From Lottia gigantea (taxonomy: Eukaryota > Mollusca > Gastropoda > Lottiidae): a stretch of 64,000 bases of DNA. Under the pieces are notes generated by a model that was not told where the DNA came from, did no database searches, and saw only the letters and a list, made by a program, of their open reading frames with translations. The translations under genes were made by a program, and so were the position numbers. The number at the start of each line of letters is the position of its first letter. Positions within the stretch are counted from its first letter, which is position 1. Location of the stretch: NCBI RefSeq assembly GCF_000327385.1, contig NW_008710145.1, positions 691,451 through 755,450 of the forward strand, read 5' to 3'. Shown here one piece after another: positions 13,501 to 25,104 of the stretch.

Positions 13501-15364
13501 ACTTTGCCCTGTGTCCTAAAAATAATTGCTATTTCCTAAGCAGTTGTGATTTATAATGATAGTGTGCAGAGCTTTTGTCAATAAGAAAAGATGGATTTTA
13601 TTGTCATAATATATTTCTATTGCGTTGGAGTAACACACTAGTTTATTAGAAGGTATATCCGTTATTGTAAATTTGGTCAAACTAAATTTGTCACAGGTTA
13701 ACCATCATAAGGTAAATCGATGACAGCAATAAGTCATAAAAGTCTTAGTTATTTGGTAACAATTTTGTTGGAGCCCTGTCTATTGCTCTGTGATCACTCA
13801 CTTTGATAAACAATTTATTTATTACTGATACAACTTACTTGAGTTGATATTGAGGTGGTGAAGATGTAGGGTAATCATCTGGTAGAGTAAACTGTAAAAT
13901 TATTGACTATCAATAACAATATGTGTCAAATAAAAACTTTTTTCAAATATCCTCACATTATTTACTTCAAAAAATTATGACTGATATTAAGGTTACAGGA
14001 AATGCCTGGATCATTTTTGTTGATTTTTAATTGAAATGAAACTATCTATAAAGAAGTGAGATAACAATCTAACTCTGGTTGGCTTTTAATCCATGTCAAC
14101 TATCATAGTTTGGCTTCCTTAAGCCCAACGCAGACGTGGAACATTTCTGTCGACGAACAAAAACATCGAACAAATAAATTTGTTTTCCGTTATCCGCAGA
14201 CGACAAACATAATTCCGCAGACGAGGAACATTTAGCTCGAACAATACGCCAGTGCCACGGAAAATCACATGACCTCAACATGGCGACGTCTAAAAGAAAA
14301 AGTAAAATTGCGTTAGCTATTTTATTAATTTTAAAAAGACGCCAACGTTGACGGTAAAATAGGAGCATTTGGGTCCGTATCTGGATTCAACGTCGTACAG
14401 AGCAGGGTGTGTTCGGCAACCTTGTACAGGAGCTGTCGGCTGACGACCCAGCAATGTATCGGCAATATTTCGGGGTTGACAAAGATGGGTTCAACACAAT
14501 ATTGAGGCAGATTGCGACCACATATCTACTAAAATCTGCTCCTTCTCCACAGTCCAAATTTTGTGTTGGTGGATTCACTGGACGTCGCCATTTTGAGTGT
14601 CATGTGGTCTGGCTTCGATCGCTGATTGGTCTTTCGTCGATGAATGTTCGGCGCTAATGTTCGTCGTTAACGCAGACGGCGAACAAAGAATTGTTCGGGA
14701 GGCGAACAATTTTAAAAAATCAAACATGTTTGATTTCACGAACAATTCTCACGAACATTTTTGTTCGTGTTTCTGTAATCCGCAGACGGTGAAAAAAATG
14801 ATCGAAACAAAATTTTTATGATTGTTCGCTTAAAATGTTCCCTCATCTGCGTTGGGCTTTACATCAATTTTTAACATACATGTTGTCACTTTTAGACCTA
14901 CCTGTAACACAATGTATTTATCATTCTGTTCATCTTTACAAACTTTTATTTCATATTCTCTTTTACTTTCATTTACCACTTTCAAATCATCATTATAGAT
15001 AGCTGTGAGAGCTTCAATTTCTTCAACCTAAATTTGAAATAGTTGATGTCATTAGTTATTTACTTTTCAATAGGTATAACATAACATACAAGATACAGGT
15101 TCTAAATGTCTCTTACATTCTTACAAGTCATCTCTCGGCTCCAAGAGTGCTACGTAAAATGAGGATGGAGTTTTCTAAGAATTATGTAAAAGTGAAAGTA
15201 GGATTTGATATTGATGCTATTTTCGTATTCATGCATAAAATGACGTGTCATGAAAGTACATTGAAAAACCCTTCACCTCATATAGACTAACCAATGATTT
15301 CAAAATCAAATTTTCTGGAGAGAAGTCCCGTTACCTGTTTTGTGAGATTGTCCTCACATATCAT
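10518..15364 (-). CDS. IMPACT: IMPACT (YIH1 family) RWD-domain regulator of GCN2
   Basis: Eleven minus-strand exons: 15364-15335, 15027-14902, 13891-13839, 13387-13325, 12931-12846, 12554-12390, 12241-12147, 11892-11819, 11567-11474, 11241-11107, 10556-10518. They total 960 bases, 319 aa, with every phase closing; the human protein is 320 aa. The N-terminal RWD domain starts at EEIEALTAIYNDDL and reaches GDSIIYLWIEKIREFL. An acidic linker follows, then the IMPACT/UPF0029 domain with DRKSVFQAHLAPV, ATHNIQAYR and TRWYGGIHLGPDRFKHIN, and a Lys-rich end. The family binds GCN1 through the RWD domain and keeps it from activating the kinase GCN2, damping the amino-acid starvation response. The first exon is only ten codons; I chose it because ATG-to-donor is phase 0, as the next exon needs. 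A Harbinger relic lies in intron 2 and a family B repeat in the last intron. Confidence 0.96.
10618..10945. repeat. Family B palindromic MITE, copy B2 (IMPACT last intron)
   Basis: Starts ATTAAAGGAATTGTAAAGAG and contains a near-perfect hairpin: the arm 10690-10770 (CATTCTGACGTCTGTGGTCT then TAATGCGTTTTATGACGTCA) returns in reverse complement at 10795-10868. The arms are about 72 bp with a roughly 25 bp loop. The right terminus is less clear than in the other copies. Within the last intron of IMPACT. Confidence 0.75.
14122..14858 (+). mobile_element. PIF/Harbinger DNA transposon relic, 737 bp, in IMPACT intron 2
   Basis: Terminal inverted repeats start AGCCCAACGCAGACG on the left and read CGTTGGGCT on the right. 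The element is flanked by TTA on both sides (14119-14121 and 14859-14861), the 3 bp target duplication typical of PIF/Harbinger. Extended inverted similarity inside both ends (GGAACATTT, CGAACAA, CCGCAGACG) gives long subterminal repeats. Plus-strand positions about 14369-14540 still read WVRIWIQRRTEQG then VFGNLVQELSADDP and MYRQYFGVDKDGF, matching the N-terminal region of Harbinger transposases. The rest of the DDE transposase and the Myb-like gene are missing, so it is a deleted, non-autonomous copy. Confidence 0.85.
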
Positions 15365-15942
15365 AATTAATTCAACAAAAAGTTCAATGCTCTCGATTTC
15401 AGCTGATTTTAAAATCCCCCATTTTGTTAAAAACAATATCACGTGATATCTATTTGTAGCTTACTTTTTACTACCGACGTCTGCAAAAGACTGCCAATTA
15501 AACCCTGACCACATTTGAAACAAACCATTGAGTACACAACAACTTTATAAATAAACGAACTATTGAAATTTCTGAGTACAACCAGTAAAACAATTTCAGC
15601 ATGAAAGTATTTTTAATAGAAATATTAAACAGGAATATTAAATAAAATTACAATGATGTACATACTGCACTTATAGGCTATATAGATTTAGAAATCATAT
15701 CCATATTCAGACAAATTAGATTCAGATTCTCAAGAGAAATTGAAACGTAACCTTTATTCCCACTATTTGGAAACCTTTTATGCAACTCATCGTGTTGTTC
15801 GTACCCACTAACCTTGTCATGCAACAATGTATCAAAGCAACCAAATTCGGGTTAAAGTTATCAATAAGAGCCTGTATAAATATGGTATGTCGGTCAATGA
15901 GGAAGGCCTAGATTGAAACTAAAGATATGAAACCAATAAAAG
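15365..15942. promoter_or_regulatory. Divergent intergenic region IMPACT / HMG-box-CW gene
   Basis: The start codons of IMPACT (15364, minus) and the HMG-box/CW gene (15943, plus) are only 578 bp apart and point away from each other. Promoters and 5'UTRs for both, perhaps shared, must sit here unless there are upstream untranslated exons. No TATA box recognised. Confidence 0.4.
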
Positions 15943-18900
15943 ATGGAGTTTAAAGAGGTAATCTTTAGAAATATAAGAAATATGTAGCATAAAAAAAAAA
16001 CAGAAAAGAAGTCTTGAAGTGGTCCTCAATCCAGGCTCTGCATGGTCACGTAGGCCTAAGGCCAATAATATATAATCCGAAACAACCGCCTTTTCTGTGA
16101 AGTCTTACTTTATCTGCAGGGGCATCCTTAATTGATTTTGAACCATTTTCAGGTGTAGTAAGGATTTCACCAAACAGGATTTTTTGAAAAAAAACATAGC
16201 CTCGGCCTAGGGTATATGTATTTACAAGCTTTATTATAACATTTCAGAAACAGGAATCAGATAGTCCAGTAAGCTCATCGTTTTCTACCACTACAATATC
16301 ACACCCACAGAAGAATCTACAAGTGAAAACTTGCAGGCAGATAGATTGGGTGAGATTTTTAAGACCGAAACCAATTACAAGAACAGACTAATGCATAGCC
16401 TTGAAAAAAAAGTGGAAAAGGCCTTCGACTTCATGTCAGAGTTGTTTTCCAGAAGTATTTGATATTGTTTTACGTGGGGAATCGTAACCAACATAATATT
16501 ATAAGTCTATGTGTATAGTTCACTTAAAAAAAAACTTTATAGTTTACTTAAAAAAGCCCCATATAGGTCTAAGTTTCAGTGTACATCAAAGACTAGAAAA
16601 CCCTTCTTTTTTTCATCACTTTAATGTTGTTTTCTTTCTGTTTCCAGAATCAAATTGATGAGAGAGAAGCCACGGAATATTTATGGAAAGAGGTTGAAGC
16701 TCTATCGTGTTTAGATCCACCACATTTATCTGTAAGTTGTTATTCAATACTATGTTTTATCACGTTTATAGTACCGTAGCAGTTGGTATAATTTTTTTGA
16801 AAATAAAAAGAAGAGAATAGTATTGAATTGCACCTAAGTGCATTTTCAGGTTAAGGTCAAGGTCATTATAACCACAACAGGGTTACAGATGGTAAAGTCA
16901 ATGTCCTAGCACCACAATATACAGATTGCAGAAAACTACTGAATCTGTGATGCAACGCTTTGTCTTTTCTCGTTTTCAGGAACAAGTGTTTACTAATATT
17001 AAACCATTTCCAACGACTGAGGGTGATGTTTTGAAAGAGGAGATCTCATGGTTAAACGAAGAATATTATAAAGACCAACAAGAGAATTCACTCTTCTGTT
17101 TCGGTTCGCATTCTACCTTATTTACTCCCGAAACTCTCATTGCTGGAGTGCATTTGAAAACACTTACTGCTAAAAATAAATATCCAGTACAGCATGAAAA
17201 TCAAACCAAAGCAGATAGTCATGGTCATCCACGTGGTAGCCCACAATATAGTCCGTTATATGACCGTTATCAACCACCCGACACAAGATTACCACAACTG
17301 CTGGGCCACCATCAATATTTGAAGAGATCCCGTACCATTTTACCTACAAGGTTTATCTTCTCCAATGGTGTCTTAACAGATGCTCACATGCTGGTTGGAA
17401 ATGAGGGAAAGGACATTGATAGTTTTCACGAAACAGGCGGACATCCCCAAAAACAACAACTGAAATGTGAAAAGCCAATTGATCCAAATAATAATAAAGA
17501 TGATTCTTTGAATCGTGGGACTTTGGGTAACTTATTTATTTTTTTCCATAATAGGATATTTCAGACAATGTTAATTACATTTCTATAATAAATGTTTTGA
17601 TGTTACGAACTCAATATCAGGTAATGTATCATTATTGACTGGTTATGGTTACCCAACCTCCATCCCCCCTCCCCCACACCTCGGTCGTAAATCAGAGTAA
17701 TAAAAATATTGAAAAGGACGTTTCATGAAAAGTATTCCTAATATACAATCCCAGCCCGAGAATTACATTACTTTCAATATGGATATGGTTTGCTTTTCAG
17801 TGGTTGAACCCAGAAGACCAAAGAATGGGTTTATGAGATATTCTATCGCTTGTAGACAGATTATAGCAGCTGAAAGACCTAAACTGGATAATCGTGAAAT
17901 ATCACGAATTTTGGGATCTAGGTGGAGAAAAATGTCTGCCGAGGAAAGAAAACCTTATGAGTAAGAATATTGTTTTGTTAAAGAAGGGTTCCCTTATTTT
18001 CATTTATGAAAATGAAATTGCTAATACTTATATGAATGAAAATGGAGTTGTTCTATTAACTTGGAAAAATACCAGTTTATCTCACGTGTCCATAATTAAT
18101 TCATAATGAGCTAAATTAGAAGATAATTACCAGCAGCATTCCAATGAGTGACCGATCAAGTAAGGTAAAAATGTTTTTTTTTTGTTTATCCAGACTGTAC
18201 ATACATGAACATTTATGATAGGTTAAAACTCTTAATTAACTTTAATAAGAACATAATAATAAGATTAAGAATACACGATAATTCATTAAAAATACAAATT
18301 AATCAAATTGTTTGCTTAATTTAACTCTAAAACAGAAGAAAACCCATCTTTAAAATATGTAGATCGCGTATTCTGTGTTTTTTTTACAGGAGCATTGCAT
18401 TTATTATTTTTCTATTTTCAGACTGGAATTTGCAAAAGATATCGCAGCAATTCGGGAACAAAATCCAGATTGGAGATACGCTCCAGCGAAAAGGTTCACA
18501 GCCGAATTAGTTGAACCTATGCCAAGTAGGCTGAGACCAAGAGAGAAATTGAAAAGAAATGTGAGTTCAGTATCTCGGTGGTTTCATGAAAGTTGCAACA
18601 ATCATTTAAATGCAAATTGCTTTTGTGACGACAAAATTCCGATTGACATTCTGAAATAAATACATCATACATATTATGTAAATTATATATTTATATTAAT
18701 ACATGGTATTGGAAAGAAATACTAAACATTTTGTTCCTGTGTTCGACAGGATTATATTAATATTCTTTTAGATTCCAGCTCTAGTTCGGCCATACAGACG
18801 TAAACGACCCAGAATTTATAAAACTAAAGACGATCTTTCAACAGCTTTAGTTCAGTGTAGTAGTTGTGGTAAATGGAGAAAACTACCATCCTGTGTAAAA

Positions 18901-19794
18901 CTATCTGATATTGATTCCAACTGGTATGTATATTACTGCATAACTTTTAATGGGGTTCGATCAGACAGTCTGATTGTCACTATTGTGCTAATGATATCTC
19001 ACTTAGGGTTGAATCTATCGACAATACTATAGATATTATATTACATTATAATTTGTCTGTATACTAATAACCGCCGATTATATTATGAGTTGGTTTAAAC
19101 TATATATAAACTCTCTTAATAATTTAGTAGTTGGAGTGGCTCTATAAGTTATATCCCGGTTATAGGTGATACCTTCGTATTTTTTCAACCAAGTCTCACC
19201 TTTAGTGATGCAGGTCTGAGGGAACAACCGATGTTTGATACAGGTGGTAAAAAAATCATCGATAGTTGGAAATAAAAAAAAAAAGAGTAGGCTCATGTCG
19301 CTGCTTTTCCAAAATTTCTTCCTCTTTCATACTGATGTTGCTTGTCCCGTTAGATTCCATTTTATCAAGAAAATATTATAATTTTTTTCTGATATTTTTC
19401 GTTTTCAATGGAGTAGGTAAATATCAGGAAACAAAAAAGAAACGAAATTGTAATCTGAATTGAATGGATTGCATTATAGACTTAGACTTATTTAACGTGG
19501 AACTGTCGATTTCTTATGAAAAGGCTTTTTACAGCCCCTGTTCGTCGTCAAAGTAGCACCTTTATATTAATCTATGTATAGACAATATTTTCTCTCTTTC
19601 ACTTTACCTTTAGGAAATGTGAGATGAATCCGGATGTAGTATATAATGCATGTTGGATACCAGACGAATGGATTATATCTAGAACCTCACCATCAACTTC
19701 ACCGTCAACAAAATCTCAATCTATTGATGTTAAACCAACCAATAATTCTCAACATAACCAAAATAATTTTTACAATAACTGCAAAGAGTCTTAA
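15943..19794 (+). CDS. HMG-box plus CW-type zinc finger protein
   Basis: Eight exons: 15943-15957, 16248-16349, 16648-16731, 16980-17526, 17801-17960, 18422-18560, 18772-18923, 19614-19794 (1380 bases, 459 aa); every phase closes on GT-AG introns. Residues 1-249 are Ser/Thr/Gln-rich without a known domain. Residues about 252-325 form an HMG box (RRPKNGFMRYSIACRQI, NREISRILGSRWRKMSAEER) of the sequence-specific Sox/TCF/MATA type, with a following NPDWRYAPAKR like the Sox PDYKYRPRRK tail. A basic stretch (RPYRRKRPR) leads to a CW zinc finger at 376-414: Cys378, Cys381, Trp384 (GKWRKLP), Cys402 and Cys413. CW fingers usually read H3K4 methylation. Here the aromatic residue just before the first Cys (usually Trp-Val-x-Cys) is Leu376, so binding may be altered. 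I infer a DNA-binding chromatin or transcription factor; I do not recognise a named ortholog. The first exon of five codons is chosen by phase and is the least certain part. Confidence 0.82.
17979..18212. repeat. Dispersed repeat R, copy R1 (uninterrupted)
   Basis: About 230 bp in the intron after the first HMG-box exon, similar to 59242-59459 plus 60163-60176. Shared blocks include TTTTCATTTATGAAAAT, CTTGGAAAAATACCAGTTT, TCCATAATTAATTCATAAT and ATTCCAATGAGTGACC. This copy has the intact sequence CTGTACATACATG where R2 carries a family A insertion; the TA of the empty site is 18198-18199. No terminal repeats or coding capacity recognised. Confidence 0.75.
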
Positions 19795-21247
19795 GATTCA
19801 AAAGTCTTACAACGCGAATCGAAAGATTAAAACTGTCTACATATCATTTCCGATGAAAGGATAGGGCCAGATTTGTCGGGCTCTCGAAATTCTTGCAAGA
19901 CTAATTTTGGATTGCATTGAGTAAATGTAAATTAATTTTATGTATAAAGTCTTGCTTTGATAACAATTGCCTCTTATTGTTATCCTTTCCAATAGATCGA
20001 CTTTATTTTATTGTGAAAGGTAATTAGGAAACCTGACGATTATCAACAATGTAGGCCTACGTTCAAGCACGATTTGTAGCTATCTGTATATCTTGAAGAA
20101 TTTTAATCCGAATTTGAGCCTGAAGGAAAATAGTTGCGCCCAAATAAGATAAATCAAGTTTGAACATGCTCCTAAATGTTTTGACATTTAGGCTATTCCG
20201 ACTTATTTGATATCATACATAAACAATATTGTATTGAAATGATATTCAGATACCTGATAAATGATATAGAATATTTTGCCTACGTGGATTGTTTTGATTT
20301 AGTATCTATAGAGGCTACATGATACTATAAAAGGTGTGGATTGTGAGTCATCAATATAGGGGTTATTGTTTATTGAAATATCTATAAATAATTGTTAAAG
20401 GAGACGTTTTAGCTTTAAAAAATAGCAATCGGTCTTTTTCACTATTGAGGGATACCCGAAGAACCAGTATTCAATTCAACCACAGATTGAGAACGTTGTT
20501 ATCTGTTACTATCAACCAAATGACGACGAATCGGAAGATTTTAATCCTGATTTTATTACTTGATTATACACATAATTATCAAGAATAATTTGAAGGAACT
20601 AACAATTCAAAAAATATATAGGCCTATGACCCTATATGTAGGCCTATATGGCTTAGGCCTATAATGACTGTCAGACAGTTGCGTATAGGGTAGGCCTATT
20701 TACCCCCCCCCCCCCCCCCCCCCCCCCCTTTTTTTTTTAAAAAAAAAATAACCTAAGCATTTTCTTCTCAGGCCAGCAAAATTCACTAATTGTGTGGACC
20801 TAGCCTTGCCCTCCGGTTTGCGACCGAAAGATATTGGTCAACAACCAGAAAACCAAGAAAGACAGGTAAAATTCGTGATAAAATTTCGAGCAAATCAGAA
20901 TTTTTTTTATTCACAATAAGCAGTAAAAATCTAAAAACGAGAAGGTTTATTGATAGGTTTTTGTGGTAGCCTACATGGTGTTGTACGAAAGTGCTTTGTT
21001 CATCAGGAAAAGATTAGGTTACGGTGTTATAAACCGTTGCTAGGGCCGCTCCTATACGGTTTCCCGCCTATAATCTGTTCAACCAATCAATGACGTTGTT
21101 AAGGTCTAAGTGTTTACACGTAACCTAGTAACCATGAATGCTATAATAGTATGTTGACATCATCGGTTTATCAACACAGTCGCAGTTTTAATTTCAACAA
21201 GAAACAAACTAAATCTTACAAAGTTTACTAGTCGGAAACAAATCAAA
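19795..21247. other. Intergenic region HMG-box/CW gene to beta-tubulin
   Basis: About 1.45 kb holding the 3'UTR of the upstream gene and the tubulin promoter. It is rich in TAGGCCTA palindromes (at about 20051, 20622, 20640, 20653, 20692) and contains a homopolymer block at 20703-20748. Positions 20772-20868 look like an exon (AG acceptor, an open frame of 31 codons containing LPSGLRPKDIGQQPENQ, GTAAAA donor) but I could not connect it to either gene. A CCAAT box followed by TGACG (CAACCAATCAATGACG, about 21080-21095) lies about 165 bp upstream of the tubulin ATG and is a plausible promoter element. Confidence 0.4.
20703..20748. repeat. Homopolymer block C26-T10-A10
   Basis: Twenty-six C, then ten T, then ten A with no interruption. 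The minus strand is a G26 run able to form quadruplex DNA. The length may be inexact because such runs are hard to sequence, and the abrupt C/T/A boundaries could mark an assembly or polymerase artefact. Confidence 0.9.
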
Positions 21248-23610
<2,363 letters not shown>

Positions 23611-23641
23611 ATTATGGACATTTGAAACCGATTGTCAAAGA

Positions 23642-23647
23642 AATAAA
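23642..23647 (+). terminator. Polyadenylation signal AATAAA of beta-tubulin
   Basis: Canonical AATAAA 32 bases after the tubulin stop codon, followed by T-rich sequence. The implied 3'UTR is very short. Confidence 0.7.
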
Positions 23648-25104
23648 GATATGAAAGTCTAATTTGCCTTTTTCTTTTTAAATTCTCAGCTTATTTCACA
23701 TTTCCAGTTATGAAGATGTAAATTGGCATTTTACTGATCATATTTTAAGAAACTTGCAAGACAAGTTGAGTGTCCTGAATGGTGGACTAGATAAGTGTGA
23801 AGGATAATTTATATATAAGATGTCTAACTCACTATTTACTCATCTTCACATCTAGAACACAAATTAGGCATCCATTCACAACATTCTAAATGAAAATTCA
23901 TCATAAGGTCAGTCATAAATAATGATTAAGACATATAAACTGGTAGAATTGAATTTTCTTGGAACTTCCCATCCCAGAATGAAAGTCTGCATCTGATCTA
24001 TATTTAACGAGTATTATATACATTAACAAAGTCCTCTTGTATTTTAATCTTATCTTGATTATCTGTACCTATTAACAGCTGAATCAGATTTTGTACACTG
24101 AGTTAGTTACATTATCACATTCTGTTTTACTTATAATGTGCATTCAAAATTTGCTTTTGGTCTGAAGAGTAAATGGTTAAAATGAGGAATGGTGACTTAA
24201 TAAGTTTTTGATCTGTATAACCCAGGACATAAATACCATAACAATACGAATTATTACATCATGATACATGATAATGAAGTTAATTTTATTTCTCAATAAT
24301 AAATGGAATGATTTAATACTAACAAAATTTCAGCTATTCATATCATGATGTATATTTCTGAACATGTTTCAATGAATTATTTTACCATCATACTATAAGG
24401 CAATAATATGCTGATTCAGTATTTCTGTGAATAGAATCAATTTTTCTTTACTTTTAGCAATCTGTCATGAGAAATTTTCCAACTTCCTTTCAAGGCACCT
24501 GAGCAGATGAGAAAGATTTGTTTTGTCTGTTTCATCCTGTGGAAAATTAAATTATAAAGTAAATACATAAAACTTTGATTAATTTACTCATAATATACAA
24601 ATTATTATAAAAGAAAAATAGTCATAAGAATATAAACATACAAAAGATGATTGCATATTAGTGTATATTAAAGTGTTTACATTATGTTTTAAATTTACAC
24701 ATCCATATTATGTGAGCTATATCAAAATGGCAGAAAACTAACAAATAATGTAAATATCTTTCACACCACACATCTTGGTTTTCAAAAATAAATTATATTT
24801 GGAGACATTTCTCTTGAAAAAATGAAAGGTAGAAACAAAAAAATCTGAAGAGTTGAAGCAATATAAAAAACATCCTATATATTTAGAAGTCAGTTTCAGC
24901 ATGTAACCTCTGATCCAACAAACTGATATAATTACTACAATAAAGATTAAATAGTCAAGATTTTAGTAAAAAGGCAATTTCCACATATAAAGTGTTGATA
25001 CATATCCGTACTTGTCCTTTTATCAACTAACTTAACACATTGTACAGTCAATTCTTCTTTTACTTCTTGTATATTAATATAAATCAATCACATTACAATT
25101 GTCT
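23648..25104. other. Convergent intergenic region beta-tubulin / PIG-T
   Basis: AT-rich, between the 3' ends of two converging genes. Nothing convincing found. A minus-strand stretch near 24545-24470 has an AG acceptor and a short open frame (DETDKTNLSHLL, ending in a stop) but no partner exons. Confidence 0.4.

Noticed and set aside
16100-16220. Minus-strand frame with QKILFGEILTTPENGSKSIK and a donor-like end, considered as the first exon of IMPACT
   Set aside because: It is in phase but has no acceptor or convincing start. The ten-codon exon at 15364-15335 is simpler, nearer and gives the family length.
20703-20748. Poly-C/T/A block as a CRISPR, telomere or satellite repeat
   Set aside because: It is a single set of homopolymers with no repeating unit and no spacers.
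24470-24545. Minus-strand exon-like segment (DETDKTNLSHLL) downstream of PIGT
   Set aside because: Acceptor and stop are present but no donor partner exists in the correct phase, and PIGT is complete without it.
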